Below, in pieces: positions 17,499 through 26,409 of a stretch of 64,000 nucleotides of DNA. The notes under the pieces are model-generated. The model was given only the letters and a program-made list of their open reading frames with translations, was not told the origin of the DNA and did not search any database. Position numbers and translations under genes: made by a program. The first letter of the stretch is position 1. Each line of letters starts with the position of its first letter. The stretch is from Planctomycetia bacterium (GTDB lineage Bacteria; Planctomycetota; Phycisphaerae; UBA1845; UTPLA1), in contig JABTTW010000001.1 in assembly GCA_015075745.1 (NCBI GenBank), forward strand, positions 1,178,001-1,242,000, written 5' to 3'.

Positions 17499-17670
17499 CG
17501 ACTAACTCGCATCCCGCGCCCTGCCGGACGCACGATTCAGGATCGCTCTCGAATGAAAACTCGCAGACTCGCCGCTGCTCAAAGTTTTGACTTTTTGAAT
17601 TGTTGCCGTTTTGACGTTTCCACCCGCAATTCCAACACGCGCCCGCTACGCGAGTTGCCGTCGGCTGCAA

Positions 17671-17695
17671 ATCGCTGTGTCACCGTATGTCACTT
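17671..17695 (-). repeat. Short repeat copy B2 abutting sdhA
   Basis: Its reverse complement, AGTGACATACGGTGACACAG followed by CGAT, matches 15346-15371 at most positions. Confidence 0.5.
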
Positions 17696-17702
17696 TGGCC
17701 GT

Positions 17703-19667
17703 CTACACGGCGGCGGGTTCTTTGGCGGGCTTGCCGGAGAATTCGGTCTTCCAGATGCGCTCGATTTCCTCGGCCCCCTTGAGCCCGTATGTGCGAGGCC
17801 GGGGATGAACGAGAGACGTGTCCACGGCCTCGTAGGAGAGCTTGGGGCCGTCCTTGCCATGCTCGGCGACGGTCGTCTTGAGCCACTTGTCGTTGCGCGT
17901 CTTGAAGATCTCGCACCACTTGCGGGCCTGGTCGGCGAGGTTTCCGGCGTCGGGATCGAGGCCGGCGATCTCGAAGTCGGGCTTGTAGTGGGCCCCGCGG
18001 CACTCGTCGCGCTGCAGCGCCCCTTGGGCGATCACCTTTGCCAGGATCAGCATGTCGCCGAGGGCCCGGGTAAAGGAGAGATTCTGATTGGTCCACATGC
18101 CGGTGTCGGCGAGCGGGGCCTTCTGGTAGCGGGCCGAAAGCTCGTCGATGCGGGCGAGGGTCTCTTTGATCTTGTCGTTGTGCCGGACGACGGTGACGTT
18201 CTGCGTCATGGTGCGGCCGAGCTCTTCGTGCAGCTTGTAGGCGTTCTCATTGCCGGTGCGGGCGACGAGGGCGTCGAAGCGATCCTTGTGCTTGCGCACG
18301 GCGGCATCGAAAAGCGAGGCGGGCTGATCGGCGGCGGTCGACTTGACCGACTTGAAGTAGCTGGTGATCGACGGAGCCGTGATGAGCCCCGCGAAGATGC
18401 ACGAGAGCAGCGAATTGGCGCCGAGGCGATTGGCCCCGTGGTACTGATAGTCGGCCTCGCCGATGGCGAAGACGCCGGGAACATTGGTCTGCTGATTGCG
18501 CGGGTCGCCCAGGATCAGGCCGCCGCTCTTGGCGTCTTTCGCGAAATCGACCCACAGGCCGCCCATTGAATAGTGGACGGCGGGGAAGATTTTCATCGGC
18601 GTGACGCGAGGGTCCGCGCCGGCGAATTTCTCGTAGATGGCGAGAATGCCCTCGAGCTTGTGATGCGTCGTGCCCGGCAGATGGGTCAGGTCGAGATAGA
18701 CGCAGAAGTCGTTCTTCTCGACGCTGAGGCCCTCGTTGGCGCAGACGTGGAAGATTTCCCGGGTGGCGATGTCGCGCGGGACGAGGTTGCCGTATGTCGG
18801 ATAGCGCTCTTCGAGGAAGTAATAGCGCTCGGCCTCGGGAATTGAACGGGGATCGCGCCTGTCCTGCGGCGTGCGCGGAACCCAGACGCGGCCGCCCTCA
18901 CCGCGGGCGCTCTCGCTCATCAGGCGAAGCTTGTCCGCGCCGGGCACGGCGGTGGGGTGGACCTGGATGAATTCGCCGTTGGCGTATTTGACGCCTTCCT
19001 GAAAGACGCGGCTGTTCGCCCCGCCGGTGCAGATCATCGACATGGTGCTCTTGCCGTAGATCAGCCCGCAGCCGCCGGTGGCCATGACGACGGCATCGGC
19101 GCGGAGGGCGACGATGTCCATGGTGAACATGTTCTGGACGATGCAACCGCGACAGACGCCGGCATCATCGAGGACGAGACCGAGAAACTCGTAGAACTCC
19201 CAGTTCTTGATGAGGCCCTCGGACCCGTAGCGGCGCACCTGCTCGTCGAGCGCGTAGAGAAGCTGCTGGCCGGTGGTCGCTCCGGCGAATGCGGTGCGCT
19301 TGTAGAGTGTCCCGCCGAATCGCCGCCGGTCGAGGTGACCTTCGCCGGTGCGGTTGAAGGGGACGCCGAGACGATCGAGGAGGTCGATGACCTTGGGACC
19401 CCAATCGGTCATCTCCTTGACCGGGGGCTGGTGATTCAGAAAGTCGCCGCCATAGACGGTGTCGTCGAGGTGCTTCCACTCGCTGTCGCCCTGGGCGCGG
19501 GTGGTGTCGTTGACGCTGTTGATGCCGCCCTGTGCGCAGACGCTGTGCGAGCGCTTGACGGGAACCATGCTCACGAGATCGACGGCAAAGCCGTCCTCTG
19601 CGAGCTTCATCGCGCCGGCGAGGCCGGCCAGCCCGCCACCGATCATTGCGACACGTTGCTTAGCCAT
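17703..19667 (-). CDS. sdhA: Succinate dehydrogenase/fumarate reductase flavoprotein subunit
   Basis: 654 residues; oxidises succinate at the cytoplasmic face of complex II. The FAD dinucleotide-binding start is MIGGGLAGLAGAMKLAEDG. The covalent-FAD site is SHSVCAQGGINS (His of the HS pair). The substrate region HPTAVPG and the capping-domain sequence HYSMGGLWVDF, followed by GEADYQYHGANRLGANSLLSC, are typical. It lies downstream of sdhC in the B. subtilis-like C-A order. The sdhB gene that normally follows is missing here; repeats begin within ten bases of the stop. The protein looks intact to its end. Confidence 0.95.
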   Translation of the reverse strand: MAKQRVAMIGGGLAGLAGAMKLAEDGFAVDLVSMVPVKRSHSVCAQGGINSVNDTTRAQGDSEWKHLDDTVYGGDFLNHQPPVKEMTDWGPKVIDLLDRLGVPFNRTGEGHLDRRRFGGTLYKRTAFAGATTGQQLLYALDEQVRRYGSEGLIKNWEFYEFLGLVLDDAGVCRGCIVQNMFTMDIVALRADAVVMATGGCGLIYGKSTMSMICTGGANSRVFQEGVKYANGEFIQVHPTAVPGADKLRLMSESARGEGGRVWVPRTPQDRRDPRSIPEAERYYFLEERYPTYGNLVPRDIATREIFHVCANEGLSVEKNDFCVYLDLTHLPGTTHHKLEGILAIYEKFAGADPRVTPMKIFPAVHYSMGGLWVDFAKDAKSGGLILGDPRNQQTNVPGVFAIGEADYQYHGANRLGANSLLSCIFAGLITAPSITSYFKSVKSTAADQPASLFDAAVRKHKDRFDALVARTGNENAYKLHEELGRTMTQNVTVVRHNDKIKETLARIDELSARYQKAPLADTGMWTNQNLSFTRALGDMLILAKVIAQGALQRDECRGAHYKPDFEIAGLDPDAGNLADQARKWCEIFKTRNDKWLKTTVAEHGKDGPKLSYEAVDTSLVHPRPRTYGLKGAEEIERIWKTEFSGKPAKEPAAV

Positions 19668-19720
19668 GAGTGCTTAACCTTCGTCAGGAATCGAACGTAC
19701 TGTGTGCAGACCAGACAAAC

Positions 19721-20494
19721 TCAGTGTGATTCGGCGGAGATCACCGCGGCCTGCTTTTCTTCCTGGCCCGGGGCTTTGGCGGTACCCAGGGCGTACAAAC
19801 TGCCGAGACCCCAGATGAACAGGAGCGCCGCGACACCCATGCCGACGAGACGGACGCGGTCCTGTGCCTTCTGTCCGACGGTAATTCCCCAACTAATGCA
19901 GAAACTCCAAATGCCGTTGCCGAAGTGGAAACAGGCGGCCCAGAGTCCGACGATGTACATGGTCATCGTCACCCACACTGGAACGATGAAGCCCTTAATA
20001 GGTTGCCAGGCCTGCATGCCATTTCGCGTGACCTCGAACGGGTCCTCGCTGCCGATGAACTCGGGCCCCCAGCCGACCCAGTGGGCGAAGCGGAACTTGA
20101 GCAGATGGACAATGAGAAAGAGAAAAGCGATGTAGCCGGTGACGCGTTGAAGCGTGAACCGGCGGTTGTCCATATAGGGATAGGAGCGGGTGTTGAACTC
20201 GGCGGTCATGGCGATGCGAATGCCGTAAAGGGCGTGGAAAGCGAGGGGCAGGAATATGAAACCTATTTCCAACGCAAGGAGATACGGCAGATTGTGGATC
20301 CAGTGAACTTCCTCGTTGAAGACTTCGCGACCTCCTTTGAAAAGGCCAAACCAGTCGAAGGCCCGCGAGTTGGTCAGGAGGTGCTCAATGAGGAAGGCGC
20401 CGATCGGGACGATGCCGCTGAGAGAATGGAGTTTTCGGAGCAGAAAATGATGCTTCTGCTCAAAGGTTAGTGCGTCGGAAGTAGGAGTGGCCAA
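19721..20494 (-). CDS. sdhC: Succinate dehydrogenase cytochrome b558 subunit
   Basis: 257 residues, the membrane anchor that binds two hemes and quinone in type-B complex II. Five hydrophobic segments are visible, starting with HSLSGIVPIGAFLIEHLLTNS, which carries conserved His residues. Others follow at FLPLAFHALYGIRIA, TGYIAFLFLIVHLLKF, YIVGLWAACFHFGNGIW and VALLFIWGLGSLYALG. The frame opens at a TTG with an AGGAA site upstream. sdhA starts 53 bp downstream. Confidence 0.9.
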   Translation of the reverse strand: MATPTSDALTFEQKHHFLLRKLHSLSGIVPIGAFLIEHLLTNSRAFDWFGLFKGGREVFNEEVHWIHNLPYLLALEIGFIFLPLAFHALYGIRIAMTAEFNTRSYPYMDNRRFTLQRVTGYIAFLFLIVHLLKFRFAHWVGWGPEFIGSEDPFEVTRNGMQAWQPIKGFIVPVWVTMTMYIVGLWAACFHFGNGIWSFCISWGITVGQKAQDRVRLVGMGVAALLFIWGLGSLYALGTAKAPGQEEKQAAVISAESH

Positions 20495-20680
20495 GGCAGG
20501 AATTCCTGTTGAATGCGTCGATAATCCGGGCGATCACCACGGATGGACGAAGCGTATGACACCCCCATCGGATCGTCAACCCCGCTTGGGCATGGGAAAG
20601 GGATCGGCGTTTCATGTATGATGGAGTCAGATCGCGGGGCGGACCGCCCCGTACTTAAAACACGTAAGGAGTGGGACACC

Positions 20681-22984
20681 GTGCACAAAGTCACTTCGCT
20701 CGTACTTGTCGCCTTTCTGAGCTTATCGATTCCCGAATCGCTCTTCGCGGCAGACCTGACCATCAAGCCGGGCGACCGGGTTGTTCGGGTGGATGTCCAG
20801 AGTGACGAGCAACTCAAGCAGTTGATCGACATGGACCTGGATGTGTGGTCTCACGAGATGGGCGTCGGACCGATCGACGTTCACGTCTCGGCTCAGGAAT
20901 GCAAGGTGCTCGACAACCTGGGAATGACCTATACGGTGTCGATTGATGACTTGAATGCGCTATATCAGGCTGAGCAGGCCTCGCATCTGGTCCGAGGCGC
21001 GGGGCCGTTTGATAACTACATGCAATTGTCGGAGATGGTCACTTTCATCAATGACATGGCGACGGCTCGGCCCGACCTGTGCGAGGTCATGAGCATCGGC
21101 ACATCGCTGGAAGGCCGGCCGATCTGGGTGCTGCATATCACCGGCGCGGGCGCGGGGCCGAAGCCGGGCGTGTTCTATCACGGATTGCAGCATTGCCGGG
21201 AGTGGATCACGGGGCCGACGGTTCTCTACCTCGCCGACTATCTGGTGAGTAACTACGACACAGACTCGTGCACTCGGGCACTGGTGGATCAGACCGACTT
21301 CTATCTTGCGCCGTGCGTGAACCCTGACGGGTATGAGTACACGTGGACGGCGGGCAATCGACTGTGGCGGAAGAATCGGCGCGATAACGGAAACGGCACA
21401 TTCGGCGTCGATCTGAACCGTAACTGGGGATACCAGTGGGGATATGACAACGGCGGATCGAGTCCGACGACCAGCTCGGAGACTTATCGGGGACCGTCGG
21501 CGTTCAGTGAGCCGGAGACACAGGTGCTGCGCGACTTCGTGCTGGCCCATCCCAATGTCCGCGCGTATATGGACTACCACAGCTATTCGCAGCTTATCCT
21601 GTGGCCTTATGGATATGACAATGTGCTTGCACCGTTGCCGGATCGGACGACGTTCGATCTGATCGGCGGCAAGATGCAGTCGCTCATTCAGGGCGTACAC
21701 GGCCGCTTCTACGACGCCGGGCCGATCTGGTCGACGATCTATCCGGCGAACGGCGGTTCGGCGGACTGGGTGTACGGCAGTGCGGGGCGATTTGGATTCA
21801 GCATTGAGTGTCGCGACACGGGCGAGTTCGGCTTTCTGTTACCGGTGGATCAGATCATTCCCAACTGCGAGGAGAACCTGCCCGCGATCCTTCATCTGTC
21901 GCGCTGGGCTTCGTCCGGCATCCTGCTGGAACTGGAATCGACTCCGCCGGAAACGATTCTAGCGGATCAAAACACCGTCATGAATGTGCGGATCACTGAT
22001 TCGCAGCAGATTTATGCGGCGGGGTCGGGGCAGTGTCACTATCGTTTCGACGCGAGTGATCCGTTTTCGACGGCGCCGCTAGCGGCGGTGGGTGGTGGGC
22101 TTTATACGGCGACCATTCCCCCGACGCCTTGTGGGGCGATTGTTGAGTATTACTTCACGGCGACGGGGAGCGAAGGATATCTGGCGAAGAGTCCCTGCGA
22201 CGCGCCGAATAGTGCGTACTCTGCGCGGGCCATCGAAACGGAAATCGACTTCGCCGATGATATTGAGGCGAATCTCGGCTGGACGGTCGGGGACACCGGC
22301 GATAACGCCACGACCGGCATCTGGAACCGCATGAATCCGCAAGCAACCGCGGCGCAACCGGAGGACGATCACACGCCCGGCGCAGGGACGATCTGCTGGG
22401 TCACTGACGGAAACGCGGGTTCATCCGTGGGGTCGTTTGACGTGGACGGAGGCAAGACGACGTTGAAGTCGCCGACGCTGGACCTCAGTGTGCCTGCCGA
22501 TCCAAGCATCAGCTATTGGCGGTGGTATTCCAACAGCGCGGGCAGCGCGCCGAATGCCGACGTATTCACGGTCGACATCTCCAACAACGGCGGGGGAAGC
22601 TGGGTCAACGTGGAGACGGTCGGCCCGACGGGGGTCGGCACGGGCGGTGGATGGTTCCAGCACGAGTTTCGCGTGGCGGATTTTGTGGCTCCGACGAGTA
22701 CCGTACTACTTCGATTTATTGCGTCGGACCTGGGCAGCGGATCGATTGTTGAAGCGGCGATCGACGACCTGGTGGTCGGAGAGACCAAGTGTCCCTGCGC
22801 GATACCCGGGGACCTCAATTCGAGTGGAACAGTTGACGGACTAGACGTGCAGTTGTTCGTACAGGCGATGACGGAAGCTCCGTACTACGCGGCGTGCGCA
22901 GACGTGGCGTTGCCGCAGAATAGCTTCGTGATCGATGCGTATGATCTGTCGGGGTTTGTTGATCTGATTTTGGGAATCCCCTGA
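20681..22984 (+). CDS. Secreted M14 zinc carboxypeptidase with dockerin-like tail
   Basis: 767 residues from the GTG at 20681, chosen because TAAGGAG lies 9-12 nt upstream and it opens a clean signal peptide (VTSLVLVAFLSLSIPESLFA). The peptidase domain has the zinc motif HCREW, then NPDGYEYTW, RKNRRDN, DLNRNWGYQW and the catalytic-Glu region IECRDTGEFGF, as in carboxypeptidase A/T. About 300 residues of beta-type accessory domains follow. The C-terminus, GDLNSSGTVDGLDVQLFVQA plus a second ALPQNSFVIDAYDLSGFVDLI, resembles paired calcium-binding dockerin repeats. Probably an extracellular protein-degrading enzyme. Confidence 0.88.
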   Translation: MHKVTSLVLVAFLSLSIPESLFAADLTIKPGDRVVRVDVQSDEQLKQLIDMDLDVWSHEMGVGPIDVHVSAQECKVLDNLGMTYTVSIDDLNALYQAEQASHLVRGAGPFDNYMQLSEMVTFINDMATARPDLCEVMSIGTSLEGRPIWVLHITGAGAGPKPGVFYHGLQHCREWITGPTVLYLADYLVSNYDTDSCTRALVDQTDFYLAPCVNPDGYEYTWTAGNRLWRKNRRDNGNGTFGVDLNRNWGYQWGYDNGGSSPTTSSETYRGPSAFSEPETQVLRDFVLAHPNVRAYMDYHSYSQLILWPYGYDNVLAPLPDRTTFDLIGGKMQSLIQGVHGRFYDAGPIWSTIYPANGGSADWVYGSAGRFGFSIECRDTGEFGFLLPVDQIIPNCEENLPAILHLSRWASSGILLELESTPPETILADQNTVMNVRITDSQQIYAAGSGQCHYRFDASDPFSTAPLAAVGGGLYTATIPPTPCGAIVEYYFTATGSEGYLAKSPCDAPNSAYSARAIETEIDFADDIEANLGWTVGDTGDNATTGIWNRMNPQATAAQPEDDHTPGAGTICWVTDGNAGSSVGSFDVDGGKTTLKSPTLDLSVPADPSISYWRWYSNSAGSAPNADVFTVDISNNGGGSWVNVETVGPTGVGTGGGWFQHEFRVADFVAPTSTVLLRFIASDLGSGSIVEAAIDDLVVGETKCPCAIPGDLNSSGTVDGLDVQLFVQAMTEAPYYAACADVALPQNSFVIDAYDLSGFVDLILGIP

Positions 22985-23112
22985 AGTCCGAATCTACGAG
23001 TGGGATGGGCGGATGCCCGAGTGAGCGATCGCTTCGGGTCGGCCATGACAAATCGTTGGAGGAATGCAGCACCGGCTGGAGGGATATGGAAAAAATACGA
23101 ATCGGCGGGCGA

Positions 23113-23355
23113 TCAGAGCTTGAGATGTTCCACCAGTTCGTCGCGCGTCATGCTGTGGTGTTCGGCAACCTGCTTGAGAACCTGAGCGAGCGTGCCCGGC
23201 TTGATCGGCCGATGCTCAGGGACAACCACGTGGTGCTCGCCGTACCGATCCGTTACGAGGTGGACATGGCTGCCCCGCTGCCGGACTTGTCGATAGCCGA
23301 ACCTGACAAGGGCGGCGACAAGAGCGTTACCAGACACGTTGCGCGGCAACTTCAC
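23113..23355 (-). CDS. hicA: HicA-type mRNA interferase toxin
   Basis: 80 residues, the typical size of the YcfA/HicA family. The double-stranded RNA-binding-like fold is recognisable: LVRFGYRQVRQRGSHVHLVTD, with the catalytic His in GSHVHL, then HHVVVPEHRPIKPGTLAQVLKQV. It cleaves mRNA when released from HicB. The GTG start overlaps the hicB stop as GTGA, so the pair is translationally coupled in antitoxin-first order. Confidence 0.9.
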   Translation of the reverse strand: MKLPRNVSGNALVAALVRFGYRQVRQRGSHVHLVTDRYGEHHVVVPEHRPIKPGTLAQVLKQVAEHHSMTRDELVEHLKL

Positions 23356-23570
23356 GCGGCGATGACCTCGTCGCGAACAAAGTGGAGGCGTATCTGTCGC
23401 GGTTTGACCGATTCATCGGCGAAACGACACTCGACAGCCTCGGTTACGTTGGCGCGGAGATCGTCGAGGTTGTCGCCCTGCGTGAACACGCCGTATCGGT
23501 GGCAGACCGCGCTGTAACCGCCGGCTTCCTCTTCTTCCTGTACAATGAAGACAATCTCGTCGATTTCCAT
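23352..23570 (-). CDS. hicB: HicB-type antitoxin
   Basis: 72 residues from the ATG at 23570, with AGGAG eight bases upstream. The partly degraded RNase-H-like HicB fold is visible: EIVFIVQEEEEAGGYSAVCHRYGVFTQGDNLDDLRANVTEAVECRF. There is no separate C-terminal DNA-binding domain, so autoregulation may need the complex or be absent. It sits directly before hicA. Confidence 0.88.
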   Translation of the reverse strand: MEIDEIVFIVQEEEEAGGYSAVCHRYGVFTQGDNLDDLRANVTEAVECRFADESVKPRQIRLHFVRDEVIAA

Positions 23571-23705
23571 GACGCTACTCCTGAAAGAACTACGCACTAT
23601 GAGCATATCGCGAGCATCGGTCGAAGATCAATAGAATCCCGTGTTGGTCCGAAACACTCGGTCCGCAGGGCATCGGATGACAACGACTAACTGGTGTGGA
23701 TGCCG

Positions 23706-25547
<1,842 letters not shown>

Positions 25548-25592
25548 CGCACGATTCTAGCAGATGCGTTTTTTTTAGATAGCGCTTGGGGG

Positions 25593-26156
25593 TTAGAACT
25601 GCTCAGAGTCGTCCGGGTAGTCGGCCTGACCGATCTCGGAGGTGCTGACGACCTTATGGGCGAGGCGCTGGTACGCCTGAACGAGGTCGCGGCAGATCAG
25701 ATCGACTCGCTGTCGAAGTTCCCGCCGGTCCTTAATGAGGCGACTGGAAACGCGGCGCAGGCGAACGTTTCGACTAACGGTCCGCTTTCGGCGTCGGCTG
25801 TCGGCCACGAAGTGGCGAATCCGATCGGTGAGGACTTTGGCGTCGGCGCTGGGATCAATAACGTCGACAAACCCGGCACGGAATGAATCCAGGAGATGGC
25901 CGACTTCGGAGATCCGGTCCAGCAGCATCATGGGCGTGGCGCACTCGGAGACAAGTCCCGCTGAGGGACCGTCGGAAAGCACCGGCGCCGCGAGCACGAT
26001 GTCAAAGGCGTCGCTCTTCATCAACTCGGCGGCTTCGCGGACTGTGTCCACGATGGTGAGGTTTGCGTCGAGGCGCGCGACAATCTCGGCCGCCAGGACG
26101 GCGATGGTCTTCGAGTCGTCTGCAACAATGAGTAACTGCATATCCTTCCGCTTCAT
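25593..26156 (-). CDS. Receiver-like protein lacking the phospho-acceptor Asp
   Basis: 187 residues from the ATG at 26156, with AAGGAAG six to eight bases upstream. The N-terminal ~115 residues follow the response-regulator receiver fold: LLIVADDSKTIAVLAAEI keeps the acidic pair (Asp13, Asp14). The strand that normally ends in the acceptor Asp reads FDIVLAAPVL, with Ala57 at that position. The Lys before the conserved Pro reads Asp (IDPS). The remaining 70 residues are basic, helical and probably coiled-coil. It lies downstream of the HDOD histidine kinase on the same strand. It may act as a phosphorylation-independent partner. Confidence 0.65.
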   Translation of the reverse strand: MKRKDMQLLIVADDSKTIAVLAAEIVARLDANLTIVDTVREAAELMKSDAFDIVLAAPVLSDGPSAGLVSECATPMMLLDRISEVGHLLDSFRAGFVDVIDPSADAKVLTDRIRHFVADSRRRKRTVSRNVRLRRVSSRLIKDRRELRQRVDLICRDLVQAYQRLAHKVVSTSEIGQADYPDDSEQF

Positions 26157-26244
26157 GGTGGCTTCCTTCACCCTGTCCGGCAGCTGCCTTGCTTCTTTCC
26201 CTGAACTTACTCGCCGAGGATTTTCGGAGTCCTCAGGCATCAAC

Positions 26245-26319
26245 AAAAAAGGCCGGCGGGACGCTTCAGCCGTGAGAGCGAGGGGAGGAGGGAGAGAGGC
26301 CTACACGACCCGCCCGGCC
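26245..26319 (-). terminator. Possible intrinsic terminator after the histidine kinase gene
   Basis: On the minus strand, GGCCGGGCGGG (26319-26309) can pair with CCCGCCGGCC (26260-26251), followed by TTTTTT. The loop is large (about 48 nt), so the call is weak. It would separate the kinase from the receiver-like gene. Confidence 0.35.
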
Positions 26320-26409
26320 CGGATTCCGGCGGCATAATTTTTTCGCACTAAGAGAACAACCCCCCAAGGTTGTGCTTTGGGCCCCCGCGCCCAATCAGCA
26401 GATCTCAAT

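Larger units (their letters stand above)
16988..17702. other. Non-coding stretch with hairpin cluster and diverged repeats
   Basis: The first 270 bp hold at least five short inverted repeats built on (G)CCGGCT-xx-AGCCGG(C): near 16989, 17012, 17080, 17140 and 17205-17250. The rest contains reverse-oriented repeat copies that pair with 15.2-15.4 kb. No gene is supported. It ends seven or so bases from the sdhA stop codon. Confidence 0.6.

Noticed and set aside
15038-17702. CRISPR array in the repeat-rich island
   Set aside because: The repeats are not evenly spaced, differ in sequence and orientation, and no cas gene is present.
17334-18569. Plus-strand ORF opposite sdhA
   Set aside because: Antisense shadow of sdhA, starting inside repeat DNA.
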